Positions 13,606-24,656 of a stretch of DNA of 64,000 nucleotides are shown here, in pieces; position 1 is the stretch's first letter; every line of letters begins with the position of its first letter. The translations under genes were made by a program, and so were the position numbers. The stretch is from Larus michahellis (Eukaryota; Chordata; Aves; Charadriiformes; Laridae): contig NC_133897.1 in the NCBI RefSeq assembly GCF_964199755.1, positions 136,587,625 to 136,651,624 of the forward strand, given 5' to 3'. A model generated the notes under the pieces. The model searched no databases, was not told where the DNA came from, and saw nothing but the letters and a program-made list of their open reading frames with translations.

Positions 13606-16600
13606 TGTTAACAGCTCTTCAAAACATATGCCTAACAGAAGGCCCTATGCCCAATTTATGATGAATTCTCTTTGATAACAAATTCTCATTAAATACTCTG
13701 CAAATAAAAAATTCAGAAGGTATTTTCCTGAGTTTGTTAGAAATCTTGTGCAACAGAACTAATATTCCTACCTGGAGAAGAATTTGCCAATGGCACCATT
13801 ATTTTGATGCAATAATTCAAAAGTATTAGGCTCCTACAAATACAAGGTTATTACTCAGTTTCAGATAAACCCTTCACATGGTACAACCTTAGATTAACCA
13901 CTAGAAGGTGGAAGCCCTTCCAAAACAACCCCAGCTAATTTAAATTTGATATATACATACTCCATACTTGTCGTTCAACCTGATTCATCAAAGTAAACTA
14001 CAGGGGGAGAATTTAAATAAATAGTATAACATTCAGTACCCAGTATACAGTAGAACTCAATACACATCAGATGGGAACGAGTTTGAGTATTCTATTTTGA
14101 TGCTTTCTTCATTTTTCCTATGCTTTTTTTGTATTTAGCAGATTGCATGGAAAAATAAAGCTTTACCAGATTTACATCTTGCACAGTAAGCACAGATGCT
14201 CGCACACAATAGACAATAACAAAGAAGATAGTAATTGCCTTGACTTTGCTTGCAGAAGTTCTCTGGTTCAGAAACCAGAATTACTCCCCTCCCCCGCCCC
14301 CCCACCTTATTTCTATCTAGTCACTGGATTCTCCAGGAATATAGGCTGACTGGCACTGTAAATAGTAAATGGGAATTGTTTAAGGAAACTTTACTACGTG
14401 CCCCAAATTCGCACCACTACAATCATGAAAGACAAATTTTTTAGTTTAGAAGGCACCTTGTTTAGAGACGAAAAGCATGGAAATTAATGACGGAAGACAG
14501 GAGACTGCAAATAGCTGATGAATAAAGCTAAATACACAGGAGAAAAACCTCAAGATTCTGAAAATATGGTGAACTTAGTGGGAAAAAAAAAAGCAAGCTC
14601 TGATATTCTTTTGTTAATTGAGAAGGAAGACAAGTTGTGGCATGATGCAGATGGCTGCAAATGTAAAAACATTTTTGGTTTGTGTCTGAAGAGAAGCTGA
14701 ATAGGCCTGTGATTCTCTGAGTACCCCAGGTGGCAGTTATGTCTTAGGTGAACCTGCCTTCATCTCTCTTGCATAATTTTTTTCCTCGAGCTTCTTCCAT
14801 GTGCTGTTCAGACACTGCTGTTTCTGCAACCACAGGATGAACCACATCAAGGAGTTTGCTTGGAGCTATCAGAGGGAAAAAAAAATAATACAGAGGGAAT
14901 TTTCAGCCGGATCGTCTTCCATATACGATCCAAACCGTATTTTGTGTTTTGTGTCAAAATCAAGTTTACTGAAATACCCTCCAGATAAGAGCTTTTGGTC
15001 AGGAAGGGTGGTTGACATCTTGTCAAGTATCTGACACCTTGTCAGATCATCACTGAAAAGCTATCAAAAATACATTCAGGGATCATCAACTTTAATTGTG
15101 TTCCAACTAGTTGTCCATCTATATGGGACAATGTTTTTCCTACCTCAGGTAAGCATGAAGGAAGCATCAGTGTGAGGGAAGTAGCAAGCAGACAAAAAGA
15201 TTTATTTCAGAAAAATCTCCCTGCAGTTTTGTGAGGAGGTGAGGAATCATCACCATACATAAAAGGGACTTTCAGTGAGAAAGAACAAGGAAAATTCATT
15301 TCAGCCCATCAAGAGGACCTTTTTTCGACCATACACAGTAGGCGTGGGATGCATCAAATACAGTAACAGTGAGTTGAGAGATCAAAATATGATAAATTTG
15401 CAAATATAACCTAATGGAGCATTTGTAGTGAAGTTGCAAAAGGATCTGGGATTGAATGGTTTCAGTAGTCTGGGAGAAGACAATTATTGCTGATGAAGTG
15501 TGTAGATGAAATGAAAATACTGAAGTGATAAGTGGCAAATTCAGGTTGTTTTTGCTGACTGATTTAAGTCTTAAAGAAAGGTGGCTATGTTTGAACCTCC
15601 CCCCCCAGCTGCAGGGTTTTGTGAGTTTTGGTTGAGATCTCAAAGAAGATCATGCTTACAGGTTGAGAGGCCAATTTTAGAAAATGATAGTAAAAAGGAC
15701 TTAGGAGGCACGCTGGATAATAAACTTACGTACTTTCATTAGGATACAGTGCTGGCAAGGTTTTTTTCCATAACTATGGAAATTTTTGATAGAGTTACAG
15801 AGATGTTACCACTTTTTTGCATAGAGAGAAGATGCTGTTACTTCAATATTGTTATTTAGTGATTGCCTGATAAGTTGAAAAGCAGTACAGCAAATGCTGA
15901 TGGTTTCAGAAGACTTATTGGAAAGGTCTGAGATCTCACAGTGAGACACAAGGAAATCAGAATGCATTTATCTCAGTAAAAATATAAGAAGAGGTTATTT
16001 TTACGCAATCTCTAGCAACTACAGGAGTAGAAAATTAATAATACTAGGGGTCCTCTTAATCCAACAGAAGACAATAAGTTTCAATGATGAGGTCAAGAGA
16101 GAAAGCTACGAAAATTTGTATCAGAAATAAGGCATTTTCTTTTAACAGCGCATGTTACTGAATACTGGACCAACCTATCAGGACATAGTGGATTCTTCAT
16201 GCACCTGAAGTGGTTAGTTCTAAATTAAATATATTTCTAAATAATAAACATCAGCTAGATGAGAAGCTATAAGACAGAAAAATACTTGATGAAATTCTTT
16301 GTTCTGTGTAAAACAGGTAAAATTGCCATTCTCACTTAAAAATATTAGTCTGTGATTTTGAGTATGAAGAATCATATCTTACACTTATTAAAAATAACCG
16401 GACCTCTTTTAAATCCTGAAGAGTGATATATTTTTTTTGAAGGCTATTAAAAGCAAGTTCAAACCACCTTCAGGGGTAAATTCTAAGACATGCTGTCTTA
16501 GATCCTAACAAATTTTCACTTCTGAAGAGTAAACAATAAATGGGAAAAAACAATAAATGGTCTTAAAATTCATTTTTTAAAACTCTCTGTCACGTATCTC

Positions 16601-16703
16601 TCTGTGTTCTTTGAACAAAGGGAATTTAGTGAGTTAGATTTCAGAAGAACTCAAAGAAATGACATCTCAAAGAAATGCCCAAATAACTTGAAACTTCTCT
16701 CTC

Positions 16704-16773
16704 ACAAAAAAAAAAAAAACGAAAAACAAACAAAACAAAACAAAACCAAACCAAAACAACCAAAAACCCAAAA
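16704..16773. repeat. A-rich (CAAAA)n-like simple repeat
   Basis: A run of A is followed by irregular CAAAA and CCAAA units for about 70 bases. Confidence 0.85.
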
Positions 16774-17148
16774 GTACTTGTTGAGGGACATTTGCCACAC
16801 AGTTTGATGGAGAAATAGCCAGACTGCTACCTAGAAAACAGCAGAGCCCAGAAGAGACTTTAGGAGATATCTAGATATTTGTCTTAGGAAGTGGTCATAA
16901 GAACTAGATGTAATTCTGAATTCTTTAAAACTCTGTGATATTGAGGTCCCAGGTTTGATGAGAAAATCTGAAGCAGTCTCCCATAGGAAAGGTATCCATA
17001 CTTTCTTCAAAAAATCAATTACTAAATTTAGGGAAACAATCTGAAAGTCATTTCAGGTTGGCTTTAAACTTGTTTTTTTCTCTAAATTGTGTAGAAATTA
17101 GCCATCCGGGATAGCTAATTTGATGGCTGGTTGAATTTCCTTTAATAC

Positions 17149-17190
17149 CCTTTTAGCAGGATATCCTTTTAGCAGTCCTTTTTAGCAGGA
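17149..17190. repeat. Three short tandem copies of CCTTTTAGCAG
   Basis: The word ccttttagcag occurs at 17149 and 17165, and with one extra T at 17177. The copies are separated by 1-5 bases. This looks like local slippage or duplication. Confidence 0.75.
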
Positions 17191-18482
17191 ACTCAGTCTT
17201 AACTATGAAGTTGTCAAATGGCAAATCTTTTATCAGAGGTATAACGTTTACATATTTGGTTGGTATTTTCACTTTTATGTTTCATGAATAGTGAATCAGG
17301 ATACTTAAATTTAAAAAAAAGTTATAGAGAAACTTTAGAGAAAGTTAAAGTTAAGTAATATCAATATTAAAAAAGCAAGAAGAATAAATAAAACCAGTAC
17401 TTCTAAATATTTAATCTCTGAACATTTAGAGAAAAAAAATATTATTTCTTATCTAAGGAGCCCCACAGCTGGGACGTTCAAAGTCTTATTTACATTCATA
17501 GTAACTGAAGAGTTTGATTAGGAGTAAGGTTAAATGTGACAATGAAATATCTGCAACTATGCTTATATGCGTGCCTATTTTGCAGCTCTATTCTCTCTGA
17601 AATAAGTAGTTTTTATATATTGTGCTATTATATGATGTTGACTGGACATGTTGACTACCAAACCACTAAAAATGAACACCATTGACATCCTTATAACTAT
17701 ACTCACAAATACCTAAATTAAAATGAACGTAAGTAAAACCAGACATTTGAAAATATTTGAGCAGCTGACAGAGCTGCCTTTATTACAGTGGGATCATAAA
17801 AAAGACCTAAGAAACAGGAATTCGTAAAGACTACTACAAACATTACGTCTAAAAATTCAAAAGCTCAAGGAAAAAATTCTCTGTCTTCAAAAGGAGGACA
17901 TTTTTTTTAAAAAAACAACAGCCTTAATTTTATTTTTTAACCATATTTCATTAATGGTTTATCTTATGTATCATATGTATCAGATTATGTCCTGTACTTT
18001 TAAAAGATTTCTGAAGAAGAGAATGTCGTATTTCAACTTCAGTCTTATTTGGCAGATACCAATCCAATCATGGACATCTCGTGTAAAGTTTTATGGTCTT
18101 GAATCTTTAGTAAAGATAAGTAAATATATTGCAGAATCACAGAATTTAACTAGCTCAGCCAGAATTAAATAAAATTAATCAAGTAGTTATATAGACTTTC
18201 TGGAGTTGGAATAATAGCACTATTATCTAATTGTGTCTTTACAGGTAATGAAGATATAACTCTGCTTTTTAGGATTAAAAATGAGGAATTTCTTTTACAT
18301 ATAAATTTAATAAATCTTTTTAAATATTTCTGTTCACTGAAAATAAAATACAAATCACAAGTAGCGACATGTTCAGCATTTGAAACCTGGAAATGGAGCT
18401 ATAATTTATGTTTCTTAAATGATAGATAACTGAATCAGGACATCTGGTATAATGTACAATAATTTCTAATTTAAAACATGAG

Positions 18483-18776
18483 CTTGTGATGTTGAAAAAT
18501 CAATACAATGAAAAATCCTCCAGAGTTGAAGAACGTGAGCAGATCATACAGGAACAAAAAGCTGAAGCTGCTAATATACTTGACCAACAGGAAAAAAAAA
18601 AGAAAAAGTCTGTCCTTGAAATTGAAAAACTAGACAGGACCTTACAGTCACTGCATCTGGATGTAATAGCTTCCCAGCAGAAACACAAAGTGGAACTTGC
18701 TCAGCTAGAACAGCAGATAACACAGCTCGAAAGAGACCTTACAGATGCCAGGAAACTTTATAGTCAAAAAGATCAG
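18483..18776 (+). CDS. Coiled-coil exon 1 (of those found)
   Basis: The 98 codons begin LVMLKNQYNEKSSRVEER and end DARKLYSQKDQ. Hydrophobic residues recur at heptad spacing (IIQEQ..ANILDQQ..KLDRTLQSLHLDV..VELAQLEQQITQLERDL), so the whole exon should form a coiled coil. A basic K cluster from nine consecutive A plus AGAAAAAG lies at about 18590-18608 (EKKKKKS). The donor CAG|GTATGT at 18777 is good and leaves phase 0. The acceptor (catgag|cttgtg) is weak, with little pyrimidine tract. It is forced by an in-frame TAA at 18450 and because no other AG lies in between. Phase 0 on entry. An alternative is that the true acceptor has been lost. Confidence 0.72.
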
Positions 18777-19488
18777 GTATGTTTTTGCTATGAGAACGAG
18801 CAAAACAGCTATCTCTTCAGAAATCACATTGCAAAATAGAATGTGAAGGAGCTGGGCGTGCACTACTTCATACTTATTTGTTATGAATTCTAGAGAAAAA
18901 ATACTTTATCGCAAATTTTGTAAGTGCGTATTTCTCTGGTGTTTGTCTCTAAATTCAAGATGTCTTAGAGTTTGTGATAGCAATGCTGTCAAAATGCATA
19001 CTGATAAAAATAAAAAGACTACAGTAATATGACTTCTTCTGTTAGGTTTGTAGATATTTTTATAAATGTTATTTGCCAGTTTTAACTGCAAATCCCATTC
19101 ATACTCATTTTCAATGTCAGAAATCTACCTCGTCATACTTTTTCTTGGGATAAAAGGTACACAGGCCTAGGAGTTTTATTTACTCTTTTTACCTTGCTGT
19201 GTGAATGCTTCCAGCACAAACAATGTTCACAAGGTGAAAAGGTTTGGGTTTTATTAATAGCATGATATCTGTATCACTGGACTACATAATGAGCAGAAAT
19301 AACTTGTACTTATTTGGGAACTTTGCCAAATACATAATTTCAATTAGCAATGACAGCATTTAGGATGCTCTAATTATTTCTGTCCTTTTTAAATGCCTTT
19401 TTCTTTTTTTTACTAGTATACTGAAAATAATAAAAACCAACATCCCCCTAATTTTCTGAGCGGGCTTCAGAAAGAGATGTACAAGGTA

Positions 19489-19510
19489 TAGGCTGTCTGC
19501 AGACAGCCTA
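19489..19510. repeat. Perfect 22-base palindrome
   Basis: TAGGCTGTCTG is followed directly by its reverse complement CAGACAGCCTA. There is no spacer. It contains two inverted GTCTG/CAGAC words, the type of SMAD-binding half-site. A function is inference only. Confidence 0.9.
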
Positions 19511-19559
19511 GAAATCAACTAATGAGGAAGAAGTGTTGATTGTTTAATTTCTAACTTTT

Positions 19560-20130
19560 TTTTTTTGTTAAACAAAAAAGAACAACAGAAGGGAATTAAC
19601 CCTCCAACAATCCCTTCCTCGTAATTAGAACCTTTTTATTATTTACTGAATAAACAGAAAGAAATGGAAACATATTACTGTGGCAGGGTATTATATGCTG
19701 TCTATTAAGTTTTACACACCTGAAAAAATATGTTAATACAAATAATTGTTGTCATGTTAACATCGTCGGTTTCAAGCTGTCTGAAACAATTTTACATTCT
19801 CAATAAAGAATGTTTAACATTTGAACCAAAAACACTACAGCACGAATAATTAAAGGCTTAAGTTAAATACATAGACAGTCATTTAAATTTAGATCTGCAA
19901 TAACATTTACTATTATTCTCTAAGGCTTTGACTGTGCTTGACAGAAACAAAGTACTCTGGGATTAATTTCAAGAAATGGTGCCAACTGTGCGCAATTTGC
20001 TGTAATTAAGACATGAAAGAGTACTAAATATTCAGATTAAAAGAAGCATGATGGAGCATGATAGAGAATCAAGGTGTGGCATCAAGCCAATAAAGCACAG
20101 TCACTCATGAATACTCAATAGTGATTGATA
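19560..20130. promoter_or_regulatory. Candidate conserved non-coding element in intron 1
   Basis: The block is non-repetitive and has no simple-repeat drift. It carries homeodomain-like words (taattaag near 20004, aattaaagg near 19850) and a half E-box/CpG-containing word (gtgcgcaatttgctgtaatt near 19988). Such composition is typical of deeply conserved vertebrate enhancers. Conservation itself cannot be seen from one sequence. Confidence 0.28.
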
Positions 20131-20339
20131 TGAAACTTATACGTATAAACTTGCAGCATGTACTTAAGAACTGTGTAGATAAAAATTAAAACCACGGCAC
20201 TGTATCTTAAGAGAAAGGGCTCTTCTAAATGCAAAGTCTGAGTTGTATGTGGCATCTTCAAACAATAACAAAACAAAGTCCAAATACCGTAGTTTTACAC
20301 AGATAAAAAGTTTAAACAAAGAGGGGGAAAAAAAAAAAA

Positions 20340-20465
20340 GTAGCCTGGCAGCTTTTTTCCTATGGCTTTGGGATATCCCTCTGGCCGCATTAACTTACAG
20401 CATTTGCCTGAGTGCCAAATGAAAGAGCTCTGCAGCAATTGGCACCAAGAGGTTAAATATCCCCC
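20340..20465. promoter_or_regulatory. Candidate conserved non-coding element with paired NFI-like half-sites
   Basis: TGCCAAAT (about 20413-20420) and TTGGCACC (about 20439-20446) are inverted half-sites of the NFI type. They sit in a block that also holds CpG-containing, non-repetitive sequence (tctggccgcattaacttaca). It is followed by runs of C and T. Regulatory function is inferred from composition only. Confidence 0.28.
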
Positions 20466-20837
20466 CCCTCTTCCTTTTTTTTTTTTTTTATTCATCAAAC
20501 CTTTTCCCTTTTTTTTTTTTTTAAAGGAAAAGCATTCATTTAGATCAAACTGCATTTCCCTCTTTTCTCTCAGAATTACATGGAATATTTCTTCTTGCCT
20601 TTGAACTTATAAGTATTGATTAATGATGTATTTATTGTAATACTGAATCTTTTCTTCAACAGACTTTTTTAAATTAAAGTCCTCGTAACTTTTTGATCCT
20701 AGAGGAGATGTGGGTACTTGACCCAGTTGCTAATGAGGTGCTGTATAATCTCACGTATCCTATAGCTCAAAATAGCAGGATGCAGTATAAAAAGTACATC
20801 ATAAAAGGCACTATTGGAATGCTTTTTGTCTTCACAG

Positions 20838-21084
20838 GCAATACGCAAAAGAGATGACCTTCTGAGAAAGTCGGAAGCTGATTTCCTGCAGGCAAGGGAA
20901 GGTATCAAAGCAAAAGTGGCTGAAGTGGAGCACCTTGACAGTGTGGTCAAGAAACTGAAAGCCAGTATCCAGGACACACAGAAAGAAAAGAATCAGATGG
21001 AGACAGAAACCACCATACTGAGAACTGAGAATCAGCAGCTAAATCAGGAACTGCAGGGTGTGCATAAGCAGTGCAGAAAGACAG
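20838..21084 (+). CDS. Coiled-coil exon 2
   Basis: It has a good acceptor (ttttgtcttcacag|gcaata) and donor (ACAG|GTAATA). It enters in phase 0, matching the exit of exon 1, and leaves in phase 1. The 82 full codons read AIRKRDDLLRKSEADFLQ at the start, then VEHLDSVVKKLKASIQDT, and end LQGVHKQCRKT. Charged residues and heptad-spaced L, V and I run through its full length, so it is continuous coiled coil with no other domain. No stop or frameshift. This is one of the two best-supported exons. Confidence 0.85.
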
Positions 21085-24000
21085 GTAATAACGTACAAAA
21101 ATAGTAATATTACGGAAATGTGAATTTGGCGCAGTCTAATGGAATAGAATTTTCAATCATATGGGCATATGATTGTTGTAATCAAAGGAATATAAAAGGT
21201 TCCCTGTTCAGCTTTAGGGTAAATTTACAGCTGTAGACTGCGACTTCATCAAAACTAAATAAACACAACTGATTTTTTTTTTCTCCCCAGTTTCTATTTC
21301 TGTTCTATAATCTTTGTATTAATTTGGTGAAACATCTATTTCTGTCCCAGAACACCTGCTCATTCACTGGCAATGCAAGGTGTAATTTGAACTTAACAAG
21401 TTTGATATCATTGTTAATATTTTAGGTGACTTTTTAAAGCTGTATGATTAATCCCCAGTATAGATAAGTTAACAGCTTTAGCAGTAGTGCACTAATGAAT
21501 ATAGATTTTTTTTTTTCAAGAGAATGGTGTCCACAAAAGCAAAATAAGATACAAAATCCAAACAATCAACCGATTATGGGGAATAAACTGCTTTAAATAA
21601 TTTTTGGTTGGTGCTTCTGGCTTTTACACTGAACATCTGTGCGAGAAGTAGTTTTCAAAATAAGCAAATGCAACAAGGAAATTGCATTATTAATATTTTG
21701 AAGTCAAAGTATAGTAGAGCTTGAAATATACTACTTTTACCAAATAAAATATTAATGAAGTCATTTGGAACATAATAGACAGCCTGTGTCAACCCCTTAA
21801 TTTTCTCTTCCACTATTCACAACATTGCCAGATACGTGTTTCTGGATAAAACCCCCTAGAGGTCTGCTGCAAATTCTTTTTCAATACAACCAGATCATTG
21901 CAGATAATTGTATTACACAGGGTATTGATCCAAAATCGTTGTGCACCGGAAACATCTGAAAAAACATGATTATAGCTTTCTGTTTATTGTTCGTACATCA
22001 TATAAGCAGGCTTTTGTGTGAATCACCTGTAAGAAAGGCAAGGTGGAAACATCAGAGAAATTACCTCTTTACAAGAATCTATTGATCACTTTAAATCAAA
22101 GAAGTATGTTTGACATAAGATTACCTGCCAGTTTGAACATTAGGTACACTATGTTATAGCCTGGGGCAGTTGTAAGTCTGACAAAGGGATTGTAAATAAA
22201 GCATGCAGCTGCTAGCGCCTCTGGCTTGGGATCAACCAAGGCTCAAGTCCAAGGCATAGGTAAACTTAAAATAATTTAACCCTTTTTTACCAGGACGTTG
22301 TGAGTTAAAACAGACTATTAAAAATAGCGACTAAATCGCCTTTTGTATCTATAGATAGGTATGCCAATTACAAAATATGCATCGTTGGGTCTGTTTACGA
22401 ATCAAAACCGATATAAATAAAATAAATTTTGGAAGATAATTCCATCTCCACACAACAGATCACACCTCTAAACTACTTCTAAGAACTTTTAAGGTGTTGT
22501 TAACGATCCTTTTCAGGATAATACAGACAATGCTATTTCAAATAAAATCGACAGTGACTTAATGCGTCCTGAAATGTGAATAAACTTCATTTGTCATACA
22601 AAGGATTGTCTTCTACATAAAAAAAATCAACAGCTGAAAAACTTTAAATGGAAGAGGTAAGTATTGCATGTAAAATATTCACCCTTCTTCTGATTTCAAA
22701 CCCAGATCCAGTACTAGGAGTGCACAGATATTTGACATTATTCAAATAAGTATTCGTATTGATTTCAATGAGACTATCTACCACAGGAAGGTTGTGCACA
22801 AATGTATTGCAGAAATAGGGCCAAAATGCACTGGCAAGTAGAATTTTGTAATATATTATATTTCTTATTGAATGATGGCAGCTAAGGCTTGTGTATAACA
22901 AAATTGCTCATTTTTTAGATGTGAAAGAAAATCTGTTATAAACTGTTTATTAGGCTGTACTTTTTTTTAAACACGTGTTGACATTAATAACCATTTAACT
23001 CATTAGTTCACAGAGATACTCAGTAAAGACGAGCTGTGGGTGATATGTACTGTTTGTTGCTGATGTTAGCTGTGTACCTTCCTAAGGCACACAGTTAAAC
23101 AGTTTATATACGGTACTTTTTACTTGCAGAAATGGTGACTGTTGTCATGTTTTGTGAAAAGTGGGGTTCTGTTCCTGTCAGCGAGAAAAGAATAAAGCAA
23201 TTTTTCATATAAAGAAATTGATCTTCTGGATATTCTGAATTCATAAAGGTAGATATGGTAGCTGAATTTAGATCCTGTGCATATGGTGAACGTTGTTGGA
23301 CATTAAAGACAATAAATGCAGAGCACAAATGTTTTTCTTTAAAGGATTCTATCCATCTAAGCCTGGAAAATACTGTTTTCCGACTTCATTGAAGCCTGGC
23401 GCACTTATCACTCTTTAATATTGTACTACAGCACGTTAAAAAAAAGGGGGTTTTATTTATGATCCTGTGAACTCCTCTGTTATGATACTTACTGAACTGC
23501 TATCACTAAAAGCTTCTTAATTTCTTAAATTTTCTGGTATCAAATTTCAAAATAATTTGAATACTGCGTAATGAAGGGAATGCATGCTAGAAAATGCTTG
23601 TTGTGAAGCACTTGTTTTAGTGATTAGCTTTATTCCACGATATCTTAAACCTGGTAACTAAATGTGCCTATATGTTTGAAGCCATTATTTATGAAAGAGT
23701 ATAAAAACAAATACATGTGTGTGGATTTCTCTCTGCTCAGGTACGTGTACATCTGCACACTCGCACAAACTCCTGCATGCACATGCTGAGGGTCAAATAT
23801 TTAAATTAAAACCTATGTACATATATCTTTTAGGAAAATGGTCAACAAAGAACAAAGGAAAAATGTCTTTGTCTTAAATCACTTATTTTTCTGAGAGAGC
23901 TGGCAGTGTACAGCTATGGTTTCTTTTGGTCTAAGGAAAGATTGCCATCTATTGGATGACCTTGGAAAAGAACGGGGTTTTACTATGTATGTGCTCTGTA

Positions 24001-24466
24001 ATTCATGGAAAATTTTAGTGAAATTGAAGACTTTGAGCTTAAATTGTATACGTTATGATTGTGAAATGGTAGAAAAGCTGCTATCTTTTCAAAACCGTGA
24101 TTTTGAATTCTAGATTGACTCACATTGCAAAATATGAAGGCAATAGGTGTTTGCTTTCGAATGAACTAAATACTGAATGTGTGTATGTGCAGTAAGATTT
24201 GGTAGCAGTTTAAATGTTTGCAGAATATTGAATCCCAGTTTCTCTATTTCAGTTTACTGGAAAAAAATGAGAGAGACTTAAGCCAGCTATTAATATATTT
24301 GTGGTGTATTTTCCTCTCAAGATTTGGGAACTGAATGATGCTCTTTTCCTGAAAACAGTATTTGTTCAGCTCTTACAGAGGGTTGCACTGCACTACATTT
24401 AAAACAAAAATATCACTCGGCTTGGGTTTAAAATGTAATGCTTTTTTTTTTTTTTTTATCTTTCAG
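21085..24466 (+). other. Intron 2 of the coiled-coil gene
   Basis: About 3.4 kb, ending in a very strong T-rich acceptor. The part from about 21800 to 22640 is free of recognisable repeats and has many CpG-containing words in AT-rich context (for example near 21935, 22330 and 22500), so it may hold conserved elements. Two minus-strand frames here (22644-22901, 23104-23328) show no protein-like features. Confidence 0.6.
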
Positions 24467-24656
24467 CCCAAGAACTTGCCAGTCAAGATGAAAAACTTCT
24501 TCTAATGGAATCCAGCTTGAAAGCAACTCAAGAGCAGCTAAGTGAGCAAATAGCAGAAACAGTTCGCCAAGAACAGAACAGTAGAAAATCACAGACAGAG
24601 CTGAAGACCCTGAGAGAACATATTATAGCTTCTGAAGAAGAAATTAGTGATTACAA
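24467..24656 (+). CDS. Coiled-coil exon 3
   Basis: The acceptor is strong (a run of T, then atctttcag) and the donor is CAA|GTGAGT. Entering in phase 1 completes an Ala codon with exon 2, and the exon leaves in phase 2. It reads AQELASQDEKLLLMESSLKA, then TQEQLSEQIAETVRQEQ, and ends ELKTLREHIIASEEEISDY. Heptad pattern is clear and there are no lesions. If read through, a TGA follows immediately after the donor, which confirms that splicing is needed here. It is one of the two best-supported exons. Confidence 0.86.

Larger units (their letters stand above)
13606..18482. other. Non-coding, upstream of the coiled-coil exons
   Basis: If the coiled-coil gene has earlier exons they should lie here or before. 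I looked for a phase-0 exon end before 18483 and found none that convinces. A good-looking acceptor at 16619-16620 opens a short frame (EFSELDFRRTQRNDISKK), but it runs into an A-rich simple repeat with no donor. The segment 14840-15060 contains several CpG-containing, non-repetitive words and might be a conserved element. Confidence 0.45.
18777..20837 (+). other. Intron 1 of the coiled-coil gene
   Basis: About 2.06 kb, bounded by GTATGT and a pyrimidine-rich ...gtcttcacag. It contains a perfect 22-base palindrome and two blocks that look like conserved non-coding elements, listed separately. Confidence 0.65.

Noticed and set aside
14518-14700. 60-codon plus-strand frame containing TGEKP
   Set aside because: TGEKP recalls zinc-finger linkers, but no C2H2 pattern (C-x2-C...H-x3-H) is present around it.
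16621-16700. Strong pyrimidine tract and AG followed by EFSELDFRRTQRNDISKK
   Set aside because: It runs straight into an A-rich simple repeat with no donor, and the entry phase cannot be tied to a known exon.
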